In this document: positions 45,776 to 58,570 of the stretch, piece by piece
Layout of the letters: every line of letters begins with the position of its first letter
How positions within the stretch are numbered: position 1 is the stretch's first letter
Origin: Lunularia cruciata
Taxonomy: Eukaryota; Streptophyta; Marchantiopsida; Lunulariales; Lunulariaceae
Length of the DNA: 64,000 nucleotides
Assembly: GCA_948567375.1 (NCBI GenBank)
Contig: OX419757.1
Location: 49,659,665-49,723,664, forward strand
Direction of reading: 5' to 3'
The notes under the pieces: generated by a model
What the model was told of the DNA's origin: nothing
Databases searched by the model: none
What the model saw: the letters and a program-made list of their open reading frames with translations, nothing else
Made by a program: the position numbers and the translations under genes

Positions 45776-47150
45776 TCTTTAGAAGGCAAGATAATATTTT
45801 GTGTGCAATTCTATATTAGGTAGAAGGAGGTTATGAAAGCTCACTTGGAAAAAACATTAAGGGAGGAGAGGGCTAAACAAATGTTAGAGAACTTGGATCT
45901 ATTTTTATATTCTATAGTTCAATATGATACTTTTGAGGTGATATTATATAAATTATACACATGAGAGAATTTGGAAAGATTGTGTGAGGTGAATTGTAGA
46001 TTTTGGGTAAAAATCTCACGTTTAGGATCTAGAATTGAAAATTTCATGGACAACATTCTAGATTATCTTTCAGTTGGAACATTTGAAAATTATTGTAAGG
46101 GTTACTACATGCAGTAAGCTAGAATTTTTAGAAGGTGGTAGGGTAAACTATTCTTGCAAACTACACGCTCTGAAATTTTGTATAGAGTTTACTTATCCTT
46201 TTTTCATTGAATTGTTTTGAAAATTTTCAAAAAAAATTGAGTGCAAGATATCCTACCTTTTGACCTAAGAGTTGAGGAGAGATCATTTTTGTGCAAGAAG
46301 TTATGAATTTCTAAAGTGAAGGGGGTGGTTTTGAGACCAAATCTGAAAGATGTGTGCTGAATAGAGAGATGCCTAGGCAAAAAGGCTTGATGAAAAGGGT
46401 TGAAATTTTACAAGGAAGGACAATCTGGGGTTTTTATCAAGTGTGAAAAATCTCAAGGGTCCAAGAGTTATGATTTGGAAGAATTGGTTGACATTGTGAG
46501 GAGAGGTCATACTCAAGAGAATACAAATTAGGTCTGTAGGTTAGACCAAAAGCATGTTTGGGTATTTTGACTCATCTTGGGAGCATGGTGGGCCATCATG
46601 AGTGGAAATAAGGTTGTATAAGGTTCCTCAAGATGTTGAAGTAATAATAGTGGTTGATTTGAAGAAATGAGAGTTTAGAGTAGAATTTGAAGATAATGTT
46701 GAGAGGATTCAAAACCTTCACCATTTTGGAAGAAAGAGTGATTCTAAGTGCTTCTTATGTGGAGAGACAAGACACAAGGAAATTTCATATTTATTGAGTC
46801 TTGAGAGCAAGAGATTGAGATAAAGGAGAGGCCTACTTGACTTGAGATTGCTTGTTGTAGCTTCTTCACCAAGATTGGGAAGGAGGAGATTTAGGATCAA
46901 TGAGTTATACGAGGTTTGTGGAGTAGGACTTCCAAAGAACTATGAGTATAAATGAGAAGTAACATTGTTGGAGACCTGGTGAAGGATCTTGGAGAGAGTA
47001 ATAGTAATGCTATAGAGAAACTACTACCTTCATCAGAAAATTCTCAAGATTAATGATGGACATAATCTTTCAATTGATGGATAAAATATCCAAAAAAATT
47101 TGCTTGAGTTTCACATGCTATATAAATCATGGAGTAATCTAAACCCTTTA
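45776..47150 (+). other. Leader/ORF1-like stretch with a CCHC-like knuckle
   Basis: The plus strand is protein-like in parts. MKAHLEKTLREERAKQMLEN lies near 45835. A long frame at about 46670-46960 contains VERIQNLHHFGRKSD, CFLCGETRHKEIS (a knuckle-like motif) and YEVCGVGLPKNYEYK. This is far upstream of the recognisable gag at 52.6 kb. It may be an inserted LINE ORF1-like or a second gag-like sequence and not part of the host element. Uncertain. Confidence 0.4.
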
Positions 47151-47613
47151 TGTAACAATATGGAATTTAAAGATGATTTAATTAGTTATTTTATAGATGA
47201 GTCAAGTAGCAATAGGCCAAATTAGCCAAAAATCATAAGAATATTCTAGAAACATCTAAGAAGCTACTTACTACCTTCTAAGTATCAAGTAATGTGTATG
47301 CCAAGTGGTAACTTCTAGAAGGAGGGTTCTTGGGAAGCTTCACGATAAGCTTAGCTTGCATGCCCAAGTAGGTGGCTTTAAGAAGGAAGCTTCCTGATTA
47401 GCATAGCTTGTATGCCAAGTAGGTAGCTCCTAGAAAGCTAGCTTAGCTTACACTCAAAGAAGGCAGCTTTTAGGAAATTTCTTGAGTAGCTTTTCAAGAG
47501 CTTTTCTTTTCTCTAGAAATACTAGAACCCAATGTTAGGCTTTTAGAGTTTTTGTCATTCAAGAGTCCCAATATGATCTTCCATCCTCCTATTTCTCTAA
47601 TTGGTCTTTTATA
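47151..47613 (+). repeat. 5' LTR of the nested chromovirus
   Basis: 463 bp, TGTAACAATA start, followed by the primer site. It contains TTCTAGAA and AGGAAGCTTCC words, eroded counterparts of the heat-shock-element cluster of the younger relative. Confidence 0.88.
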
Positions 47614-47614
47614 T

Positions 47615-47625
47615 TGGTATCAAAG
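47615..47625 (+). other. Primer binding site of the nested chromovirus, tRNA-Met type
   Basis: TGGTATCAAAG, one base after the LTR, is the initiator tRNA-Met site with one change. Confidence 0.8.
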
Positions 47626-50600
47626 TAAGAATAGGATGGGTGGAATTTATAGACTACCAAGTCCATTTCCCCCAAACCATTGGGATTTTTGAGTCTATAT
47701 ATTACACAAGCATCATTTCATGTAGTTCATTATCTCATACTTTGGGCAAATTTTTCAAATGCAATCACCTTATCTGATGAACATTTGATACTTCCAATTA
47801 TAACTTATGGAGAATGCTGGACATGTTGCATCTATGTGTTAACTTAGATAATTTTTTTATTATTTAATAGAGTATTAGCCATGGTGGAAATACCTAAATT
47901 TATCATTGTTATAAAAAAATTGAGCACCTTACTTGATTGTTGGAAGAAAGAGACCATCAACGACAAGAGCATATAGAGAGCACCATTTCAATAAGGAGAA
48001 GATTGAATCCAATTTCCAAAACCCAAGATATTTGAAGGCAAGAATCTCTTGGGTTTAATGGAGAATTTTGTATTTGATTGTGAATGTTATTTTGAAGTAA
48101 AAAATCTTCTGAATGAATGGAGACAAAATCTCTTGACTCAATGCCAATTGGATGAAATGGTAAAACTATGGTGGTAATTTTGAGTGAAGCAAGCTTAATG
48201 GTAGTCTGTTGTACCAATCTCAACATAAAAAGAATTCAAGAGTGTAATAATTAGGAGATTCAAAGTTATAAATGTTGCACGAGTTGCACAAGATCAATTG
48301 GCAAAATTGAATTAGGTTTGTTCTATAAGAACTACATCATTCAATTCTAGAACACCATAATCCAAATTCTAAATATATTGGAAGGTGAAGCTTTAGATTG
48401 ATTTGTGAAGGGCTTGAAGTCACGTACTATATTGGAAGTAACCATGCAAGAGTCTAAACACTTGGAGGAAGCCATGCAATTGGCTGAGTGCTTTGATTCC
48501 TTAGTTTAGACAACTTTGTCTTGACCTTGACCTTCATAAAACCTACCAACATACTACAAATGATTGGAGGAGCCAATACCAATGGAGATTGATGTTGTCC
48601 AATGGAGACCACTTGGCACTCTAGATAGAGAAATATTGCACCAAAATGTTGGTTTCTTTTATTATTACCAAATTAGACATTGCATTGCTGAATGTCCATT
48701 CAAGAATGGGCGACCTTGAAAATTGCCTAGATGGAGTTTGTGGAGTGTGATGATTAAGGAAATGAAAGATCCCAATAGGAGAGTTTGAGCCACCTACTGG
48801 GAACTTGATTAGTTCCAATAGGATTGAAAGCTTGACCTATGCAAGTTTGCTTCACTTCTAAGGTATGATATTTGGCCGTGGTTATAGGATTTTGGTTGAT
48901 TCTAAAAGTTCAAAGAATTGTATGTCCATGCAATTAACCAAGGAATTAGTTATTGTTATCAAGCTGATAATTATAAGTATATTGATGATGGCAGATGGTA
49001 AAAAGGCTTTTCCATTTTATGTCTCATATCTTGTTACATTCAATATTTGGAAGGAGTTTTTGGAGTGTATGAAGTTTGTTGTAGCAACTCTATGCTATCA
49101 TGTCATTTTAAGGTTTACCTTAGCTTGAATATCATAAGGGTCAATTTGATTGGACTCAATGACAAATTCAAGTACAACACCAAGGTAAGAGTTAGTTATT
49201 AGGTTGTTTGGCACCTTTTAGAAAGACACCTAAGAATAATTAGTCCCAAGATGAGAAGTTTGTCAATAAAACAGCCATAGAGCAAGCTTTGAAGCAAAGT
49301 ATTCTTATTTTTGTAGTGTGGATCAAGTCTATTGTACATGGAGAATCTGATAAGGGCCAAAAGCCTCTTCAAGCCATGGTTGATCAAATAGTTCAAGAGT
49401 TTGGAGATGTGTTTCTAGATGATCTACCAAAAGGGGTTACTTTACAATCATGGTATACCTTTTAAGATTGAGTTATTGCCAAGAAGTACTCCAATGAGTA
49501 GACCAATCTATTGGCTCTTTCACCAAAGGAGTTAGAAAAGCTTTTAACAACACTAAAAAAGTTGTTGGAGAAGGATTTCATATGACATAGTACATCTCCT
49601 TGGTGAGCATTGATATTATTTGTCCCAAAGAATGATGGAGGACTTCACCTCTATATTGATTAACATGGCTTCAATAAATAAATAATAAAGAATCCATATT
49701 CCTTGTCTCAAATTTATGACTTGCAGATCAATTGAGTGGAGCACAATACTTCTCCAAGTTAGATCTCTAGAGTGTCTATTGGTAGATTCCCATTGATAAA
49801 AATGATATAAAAAAGACTACCTTTTGCATAAAGTATGGGCATTTTGCATAGAGAGTTCTACCTTCTGGGCTCACTAATGCTTTGGCAGCCTTCATGGATC
49901 AAATGCATTGGGTGTTGGAAGGGCTATTGGATTGGTATGTGGTGGTATTTTTGGATGATATTTTAATATATAGCAAGATAGAGAAAAAATATATAAATCA
50001 CATGTGGGAAGTACTAAGATGACTATATGAATGGAATTTTTATTACAAGAAGCCAAGGTGTGCATTTTGGCAGAAGGAAGTTATCTTCTTGGGTCATAAC
50101 ATTTCATTGATGGGGATCAAGATGGAAGAGGAGAAATCAAGGCCATTAATAAATGGTCTACTTTGAAGGATGCCATAGAAGTGTTGGCATTTAACAGATT
50201 GGTAAGTTTTCACCAATGATTCATCCACTACTATGTTCATGTAGCCATACTATTGATAAATCTCTTGGAGAAGGATTCAAGCTTCTAATGGACCACCAAG
50301 CATGAAGAAGCATTCCAAAATCTAAAACATATGGTGTCTTCAAGATCTATTCTTCAACCATATGATCCTCATTTACCTTGTGTGGTTGATTTTGATGTTT
50401 CTAACTTTACTATTGGAGCTCTATTGTAGCAAAAAATTTCAAATAGGTTCCATCTCATTGTCTTTGTGTCTTGCTGACTAAACATTATAGAAAGGAACTA
50501 CTCTACTTAAGATTGAGAACAACTAGCAATGGTATATACCACCAAGGTATGGAGGCATTACCTCTTGGGGAAACAAGTGATCATGTGAAGTGATCATGAA

Positions 50601-52040
50601 TACTTGTTGTAGATATTATATTTGGAGCACATGAAGAGTCAACATCATTGATGGGAGGAACAACTATAGTTGTTTGATATCAAACTTGAGTACAAACCTA
50701 ATAGGTTCCATGTCATCCCTAAAGCCCTATCAAGACTTTGAAGACTCTTCCTCTCATCACAAAAGCAATTATGATAGTGAAAATTGACTCAAAAGTCCAA
50801 CTCAAGTTTAGAACTGTGTTACAACAAGACCCCTTCTTTCAAATGGTAAAAGGTCATCTTGCAGCACATGACAAAGAATACAACATCTTCTCCTTCAAGG
50901 AAGGCCTTCTATTCTAACCAGATCCAGACCTATGTTCCAACCAAGGGTGATCTATGACTTGACCACCTTCAAGAAGCCCATGACTTATCAATCATTGGTC
51001 ACATGGGTATGGACAAGACCTTGGGTACTCTACAATGCCAATGGTGGTGATCCAACATGGCACAAGAAAGAGGTTTAAGAGTTTGTCTGATCTTGTGAGA
51101 CTTGCCAACGATACAATAACTAGAAACCAAGTGGACTCCTTCAACCAATTCCCATCTCATTTGCTTGATAGGAATATGTGAGCTTAGATCTCAATATATC
51201 CTTACCCATGACAAAGCAAGTTCACATAATAATTGTGGTGTTTGTGGATAAGCTTAGTCAACAAATCCATTTGGCATTAACCTTTGATATAGTAGATGCT
51301 CCAACATTGGCCCAGATCTACTTCAACAATGTCTTCAAGCATCATGGGATGCCTCATGTACTCATCTTTGACTATGATCCTTGATTCATCAGAAAATCTG
51401 GGCAAGCATTCTTCTAGCTACTTGACACCAAACTTGTTGTGTCCATGGCCTACCACCCTCAAACTGATGGAAAAAACAAATATGAAAATTGCACCTTGGA
51501 GGATATGCTTCATGCCTATGTCAATGTTCACCATACCAATTGAGATGAATGTCTTGTAGTTGTTGAATTTGCCTACAATAACTCAAATCAAACATTGGAT
51601 TATCTCACTTCTTCCTTCATTTTGGCCAAGACTCACTTGTACCAGATTCCCTTCTTGCTCCTCTATCTCATGTCCTTCATACTTCCACCTTCTTGACCAC
51701 AATATCTCAATCCTTGCAACAAAACAAATCTCATCTCCTTGTTGCTACAAATTATCAAAAATAATACACATACCAACATTATTATGATCTCACCTCTCAT
51801 GTCCAACCCCCTCTTTCTCCCATCCCTATCAACAATCATGAAGAGTATGAAATTGATAGTATCCTTGCATGTTGCCACGTTCAATGTGGCCGCCAAAAAA
51901 CATTGAGTCTTTTGGAAAGGGTATCCCTTTCATGATCCCACTTAGGAGCCTCTTTCTCATCTCCATCATGCACAACAACCATCTAGGAGTTTGAAGCTTC
52001 TATGGTGACAAGGACATCAGCAACTAGTGGTGGGAGAATA

Positions 52041-52515
52041 TATAACAATATAAAGTTTATAGATGAGTTAGTTGAGACTAATGAAGTAACAAATAGGCCA
52101 AATTAGCCAAGAATTATAAAGATATTCTAAAATCATCTAAGAAGCTACTTGGTACCTTCAAAGTATTGGGTAATGTGTATGCCCAGTAGTGACTTCTAAG
52201 AGGAAGCTTCTTGGCTAGCTTAACTTGCATGCCAAGTGGATGGTTTCTAGAAAGAAGAAGCTAGAAAGAAGCTTCTTGGGAAGTTTCACAACTAACTTAG
52301 CTTGCATGCAAGTAGTGGCTTCTAGAAGGAAGTTTCTTAATAAACTTACCAGTGAGCTTTGCTAACACTCTAAGAAGGTGGCTTTTAGGAAGCTTCTCAA
52401 AAGCCTTGTATGTCAAATACCAAATCCCAAGCTCATATTAGGCATTATGAGTTTTTCTCATTCAAGAATCCTATTTTCATCTTCCATTCTCCTATTTTTA
52501 CCTTGGTCTTTTGCA
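52041..52515 (+). repeat. 3' LTR of the nested chromovirus
   Basis: 475 bp. The purine-rich AGTGGTGGGAGAATA (52026-52040) precedes it as a polypurine tract. Several AGAAGCTTCTTGG-type words are kept. Confidence 0.88.
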
Positions 52516-55500
52516 CTTTTTACTATCTAAATTGGACTACTCTCAAATGGTGCTAGTAATATATATACTCTATTAGTTATAAGGTGAGAGAAAATAGATT
52601 AAAAAATAGAGAGAAGAGAAAGGTAGTGAGAGGCTAAGATGGAGCTACTTTTGGTTATCTTTGGCAAGAATGGAAAGGATGTGGAGGCTTTTGTGAGGGA
52701 CTTCAAGAGGACTTACATAGGAAACAACAAGAGGAGGAAGAATGAGTGGGCCTCATTACTACCAAATTTTTTGAGGATGTAGCTCTTACATGGTATGAGT
52801 CAGAATACCAAAAGAGAGAGAGGAGAGGTGGGCAAGAGGAGTATTGGGAGAGTTTGACTACAACACTCATTGGAAACTTTCTTCCAAATAAGAGTTATGA
52901 AAGATTGATGAGTGAGGTTACCTTCTTCAAACATGGAGATGGAAAGAAAGTGATAGTTTATGTAGAAAGAGTGGAGAAGTTAGAGTCTAGATTCTAAATA
53001 ATGTTGAGATAGAGTAAAAATGATGCAAAGACTACTATGATTGCGATAGGAGCCATGCTCACCAAGAATTTGATGGGAGGATTGAAACCACAAATTCAAA
53101 GCAAGGTGAGATATGAGAAACCTTCTTCCAAGGTAGAGGTTATCAAGATTGCAAGTTTTATGGAGGAGAATTTGGAAGGAGATGAGAGTGATTTGATGGT
53201 GAAAGAGCTTGTGCATCATCCACAAGTCTACAAGTATGGTGAGGCTTATGATCCTTTTGTGGAAAGTGTGGAATCATAAGTAGTAGTTCCGCTTGTTTTT
53301 GCACCTCCACCAAAAGATCTCCTTCCAACTATCATGGAGCAACTTGCAGATCTCAAGATCAATGTAGTGCAACTATGGGAGAAGTGAGAGGTGGACCAAA
53401 ATGTTGAGATAGGGGTTATGGCAACTATGCATATAGAGGAGGCCAACCGACTAGCAATCTCAATGATAAAAAAAATTTGGTTGTGGAGGTAGAAGTCACA
53501 TCAAACAGAATTGTCCAACTTCCACCTACCATGGAGGAAGAGGTTATGAGGAGAAAATAGAGAGAGGGAAAGAGGTGAAGAAACCCAAGTACCTCCTATG
53601 AAAAATAGAAATAAAGAGATAACATCCATAGATTTGGTGGAGAGCAAGTATGAGAAGGGAGAATGCTCAAACTCCAAAGCTCTTAATTTGGAGCTTTTGG
53701 CACAAGAAAAGAAGAGAGCCCATTTTGCAAATTATATATAGTTTTCTCAAGAATTCACTCCTAACAAGGATAGTTCAATACCCACAAGGAGTACCTCCAC
53801 TACTAGTTCAATACCATCAACAAAGACTCCAAGGAAGAAGTTGAGGATGTATGATTATTTGATCTCAAAGCAACAATGGGACTATAATGTGTTGGAGGAT
53901 GTTGGTAGTCACAAGGCTAACATCTCGGTAGGTCAACTAATTGCATTAAATCCTACCTTGAGGAAGGAACTTAAAGGTGGTTTAAGTTCTACAAGGAGCA
54001 AGAGAAAGAAGAAAGCAAAGGATCCAATCTCAATGGGGGTGGTGGATGAAAAACCAACACCATGGGAAGCTTGTGAATATGCTTCTAAGATTGATGCAAG
54101 GATGAATGATCATAACATCAAGGATGCACTTGTTTATGGAGGATTTGTGGTGAATGCCATGTTAGAGAAGTTGATGAAGAAGTTGGGTATGATACCTTCT
54201 AGACATTTAACTTTTGTAGTGAGCATAGAAAAAAGGCAAATCATAACTTGCATCATTCAAAACTTGGAAATTCATGAGATTTTTAACTCCCATAACTGAT
54301 ACTACCACCTGCAAGTTTATCCATGTGTTTGCTTTTAGTTACAAGGATCTCAAGGAAGTCACCTTGGAGGAGCATTGGATAGAGGTGGAGTCACATGCAA
54401 GACCAATCTGCCAAAAGCAATATTGCATAAGCCCACCAACAGCTTTGGTTGTCAAGGAGGAGATTGATAAGCTCATGGAGGCTAAGTTTATTTTTGAGAT
54501 GGAGAATTCATAATGGGTGTTTCTAATTGTGATTGTGAAGAAGAAAAATGACAAGCTTTGTGGATGTATTGATTACAAGAATCTCAATCTTGTTACCAAG
54601 AAGGACTATTACTCCTTGCTATTCATTGATGAGATCTTGGAGGAGGTTGCAAGTTATGAGGAGTATAGTTTTGGAGATGGTTATAGGGGTTATAATCAAA
54701 TCAAGATTGCACTAGAGTGTCATCAACTCACCATATCTACCACACCTTGGAAAACTTACACTTTCAAGGTCATGCCTTTTAGGCTTTGTTATGCTCTAGC
54801 TACATATCAAAGGTTCATGAACAAGGTGCTTGAACCTTTCATTTGGAAATTTGTGAGAGATTTCATTGATGATTTTTGTGTCTATGGGAGCAAAAAAGAG
54901 CACTTTGACCACTTGATCAAAGTTTTGCAATGATTGGATGAAATAAATGCATCATCAACCCTGAGAAGTGCATCTTTGGTTACGAAGAAGGTCTATTTCT
55001 GGGGCATATCACTTCCAAGGATGGAATAACATTAGATCCTAAAAAGGTAAAGAAAATCTCAAAGCTTCCATTTGCTTCAAGCTTGACTAAATTATGCTAA
55101 TCCTTAGGGATGTTAAGGTATTATAAGAGATTCATTTTCTCATTTTCCAACAAGGCTTATGCATTGACTATTTACATGAAGAAGGGTGTAGAATGCATAG
55201 TGATTTTGGAAGACAAGGATGCTCCTAAAGCTTTTGAGGAGCTCAAGCAATCCTTTTTTATGTCTCTAATTCTTCTTACATCTAATTAGATTAAGCCTTT
55301 CATCCTTTACATTGATGCTTCCAATGTAGCTATAAGATGCACTCTTAGTTAATTAAACCAAGATGTGCACGATCATCTAATATCTTATGTTGGTAGGTAG
55401 ATGGTCTTAGCAAAGAAGAACTATTCAGTCATGAAAAGGGAAGAGTTGGTAGTGATTTTTGGTCTCAAGTAGTTTTGACACTACTTGATTTGAGGGAATG

Positions 55501-57101
55501 CCACCATTATCATGGATCATAAGGCTTTAAAGTACATCTTCAACAAGCCTAATATGGAAAGAATGCTATCAAGGTGGATGACACTCTTGTTTGAGTATGA
55601 TTACACCATTGAGAGTAAGACAAGAAAAAAATACATAAATGTTGATTAATTATCTAGGGCCTATGATCATGATAGAGTTGAACCATTGGATGATTGTTTT
55701 TTGAATGAAGAGCTCATGATAATCTCAATCACTCAAGAGGTTCCAATGGAATACAAAGAGATTATGAACTTTGTTACAAGAGGTAACTATCCTGATGGGA
55801 TGCATGCTAGGGAGAGGAAAGCCCTTGCATCAAGACCTAGACCTTACACAATGGTGGAGAATAGTTCTTTCTATCAAGGAGCAGATGGTCTACTTTGAAG
55901 AGCATTGGGTAAGGAGGAGTCTATCCTACTCATGAAGGAGTTTCATGATGGTTTGGTATGTGGAGGTCACTTTGCAAGAAAGGTGACTGCTTTGAAGATT
56001 CTAGATGCAAGTTACCATTGGAGGAGAATTTTCAAGGATTGTCTTGATTATTGAAAAACTTGTAATGTTTTTGCAAAACTTGTAATGTTTTTGCAAAACT
56101 TGTAATGTTTAACTCAAGCTTTTGCTAGAAAGTCTACCTCTACTCCATCTCATAGATCAATTATATTAAAAGGACCTTTCTAGAAGTGGGGAATTGAGTT
56201 TGTAGATCCTCTCAATAGAACCCCAAGGAACAATCTATACATTATATTAGTTGCTGATTACCTTACCAAGTGGGTTGAAGCTAGATCATTGAGAGACAAG
56301 AATAAAGATGAAGTTTGTAAATTTCTTTATGACACATTATCACTACATTTGGGTGCACTTTAGATTTGGTTTTTGATAGAGGAGGAGAGTTTACAAGAAG
56401 TATCACTACAACCATACTATAATATTTCTCTATCACACATAAAGTGACTACTTCTTATAAGCCAAACTCCAATGGCTTGGCAAAGGGAATCAATCAAACC
56501 TTGTGCATAATATAGATCAAAGATGCAAAAATGGAAGAGACAAATATTATTTGGACAAGAGGATTCATGTGGTTTTGTTGGACTATAAGACAACCTTGAA
56601 GATATCCACTAAATATTCTCCAATTCATTTTGTATATGGTATTGGGTCTACTTTACTTATTCACTTTCATCTTACTACTTTTCAAATCATCATAAGAATT
56701 TGTAGAAGGCACTAGTAGATGATGCAAAAAATTCAAGGAAGAAGGAACTCATGGAATTGGAAAAGGTAAGAGCAATTGCTATGGTTCAAGTGGAGCAATC
56801 CTAAAGAAAAAAAGGAGAGCTATGATAAGAGGCAAGGCAAGAAGAAGGTAGAGCATTTCAAGGAAGTGGATTAGGTAATTTTGTTTGATTTTATTCAATT
56901 CAAGAGGGTGCAAAAGATGTTCTTGCCTAAGTACTTTGGACCTTTCATAGTGGAGAAGGTGTGGTTCAATTGCATCTATGATCTCAAGGAGTTGAAATGA
57001 AGACACTTGATAGGATTAACCATGATAAGTTGAAGTTGTATCATGGAAGGTAAAGGAACCTTCACTCCAAGCACAAAGTGAAATCTTAGTCCGGGGATAA
57101 A
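52516..57101 (+). other. Gag-pol interior of the split gypsy element (right part, fossil)
   Basis: Readable segments in order: gag 52746-52997 (LIGNFLPNKSYERLMSEVTF) and 53037-53279; protease region 53841-54299; RT 54274-54933; the connection after RNase H 55686-55898 (VTRGNYPDGMHARERKALAS, a linker typical before the integrase finger); integrase to about 56990 (KWVEARSLRDKN near 56270). A 20-bp unit TTGCAAAACTTGTAATGTTT is repeated about three times at 56053-56110 in the finger region. Many breaks. Confidence 0.82.
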
Positions 57102-57790
57102 TGTAACACCCATTGATGTATGTATGTTCCATAAGGATATTAAGTTTTTTATTGAAAGTAGTGGAGAAATATTATCTATATAGAGTTTATCTAAGCTTTT
57201 ACATTAGTAATGATTAACTAGAGCTAGTCCTAGCACAAAGCAGAGGTGACAATATTCTAGAGGAAGAGAATAGAGTGAACACCATAGTTTTGTCTTCTAG
57301 TATATTGATTTGGTATTATTCTTAGTTATTTGACTTTGAGTAAAGAGTTGGGAACTCTTGGACCCACAAGCCTTGTTGGTGTGGACTTTTTCTATAGTCT
57401 TTGTGAAGGAATCCTCAAATTTTTTGGTAGGTGAAGATAAGACCACCTACTCATGCAATTATTCTCATGTGCTTGGATATTTCTTTAGACTTTTTGAATT
57501 TATTTGACTTTTAGCCTAGTAACTTGACTACTCTGGTAATTAATAACTTTGGTGTATAACTTTTCACAAATATATAAGCTAGGGGTGAGGAAATACTCAT
57601 CATCCTTTCATTTGCAACTATTTGTCTCTCATTGAGTTCTCTAGTGAACAATGTCTTGAGTGTTGGAGATGCCTTGAGTTCTAGTCTTGGAGGATTGTGA
57701 TGGAATTGGGATTCCTTGCCTTCTTAGCCATGGTATGCTACCTTAATAGCCATTATAGGTTTATCCTTAGTAGAGATAGAATGGCTCACA
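57102..57790 (+). repeat. 3' LTR of the split gypsy element
   Basis: Starts TGTAACACCC, ends GGCTCACA, 689 bp, the longest and best-kept copy of this LTR family in the window. It shares long words with 37298-37953 and 45185-45752. Confidence 0.85.
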
Positions 57791-58570
57791 AACCGAGAGA
57801 TCATGAGGAAACACCAAGATGTTAGATTGCAAGCTGCTTGTAACACTACCATCAGCACCAATCCTGATGCATAGAATGTGCAAATTAGCAAGGTGATACA
57901 AGAACTTTAGACTATGCTTCTTGAGCAACTAGGAAAGAGGACCTAGAATAATTCTGCTCATTTGGTGGATGCATCCTTGGTGTTTTGGAGAAAATTACAA
58001 ACCTATAAGAGCCTTGCATTCAAGTGTTCCTTAACATACAAGGCACTCAGCTCTTGTATGATCAAGTGCCATTATAAGGGGTATGACTCAAATACCAATG
58101 TGCAAGATGAAGATTCAAAGAACAAGGACAAATTTTGTGGCCATCCCACACGTACTCAAGTCAAGCAAGCTTAAAGTAAAAGAACTTCTTGTATTTTACC
58201 ATGTGGACATGAATTTGGGTATGTCCCATATTACCCATAGCAGTAAATGAGGATTTTTGTTATGTACTTAAGCATGACAGAATCCTTCCTATATCTATTT
58301 GATTCCAAAACCATGCAAGACCAATGGTCTGAACCGACACTTTTCTATAATGGTTGTCCCTCAACTTCCAAGGTCCCACACCAATGGTTACTACATGCAC
58401 CAATGTGGAGTCCCCAAGACTTCTCACACCGTTAGACTCCCTTTCCAAAGGTATGAAAGAACAACTTAAGATGAATATCCGAGTGTGCAAGGACTATATC
58501 AAATTTTCTTGTTTCTTGTAGCATCTTGTATTCCCCACTCTAGGACTAGACTAACCTATTAATAGTATTC
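57791..58570. other. Flanking remnant, gag-like pieces, not assigned
   Basis: A plus-strand stretch at 57962-58174 contains LTYKALSSCMIKCHYKGYDS and looks protein-like. The minus strand near 58500-58560 contains SGEYKMLQETRKFDIVL, which matches SGEYGMLQERGNIKIVI near 36050-36115. The same unknown repeat therefore occurs twice. No family recognised. Confidence 0.35.

Larger units (their letters stand above)
47151..52515 (+). mobile_element. Older chromovirus nested in the split gypsy element
   Basis: LTRs at 47151-47613 (TGTAACAATA...TCTTTTATA) and 52041-52515 (TATAACAATA...TCTTTTGCA). The flanks CTTTA (47146-47150) and CTTTT (52516-52520) are a one-mismatch 5-bp target duplication. Gag lies at about 48000-48540 (MENFVFDCECYFEV), protease at about 48865-49130 (RILVDSKSSKNC, LMMADGKKAF), RT at about 49480-50400, RNase H at about 50500-50750 and integrase at about 51000-51870 (SLDLNISLPMTKQVHIIIVV). 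It is the same family as the element at 24381-30018 on protein and LTR level, but its own LTRs are only about three-quarters identical by eye. It is much older and carries well over ten breaks. Confidence 0.9.
45185..57790 (+). mobile_element. Ty3/gypsy retrotransposon (Tat/Athila-like), split by a nested chromovirus
   Basis: Bounded by LTRs at 45185-45752 and 57102-57790 of the same family, with internal parts at 45753-47150 and 52516-57101. A tRNA-Asp-type primer site follows the left LTR. Gag lies at about 52636-53280 (FEDVALTWYESEYQKRERRG). Protease lies around 54080-54240. RT lies at 54330-54930 (MEAKFIFEMENS, PWKTYTFKVMPFRLCYALA, FIDDFCVYG). RNase H lies around 55300-55660, integrase at about 55900-56990, and a purine-rich GTCCGGGGATAA tract sits just before the right LTR. 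The two LTRs look roughly 80% identical in the parts I compared. The element is old, with well over ten breaks. Primer site type and pol order point to the Tat/Athila branch, not chromoviruses. Confidence 0.87.
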
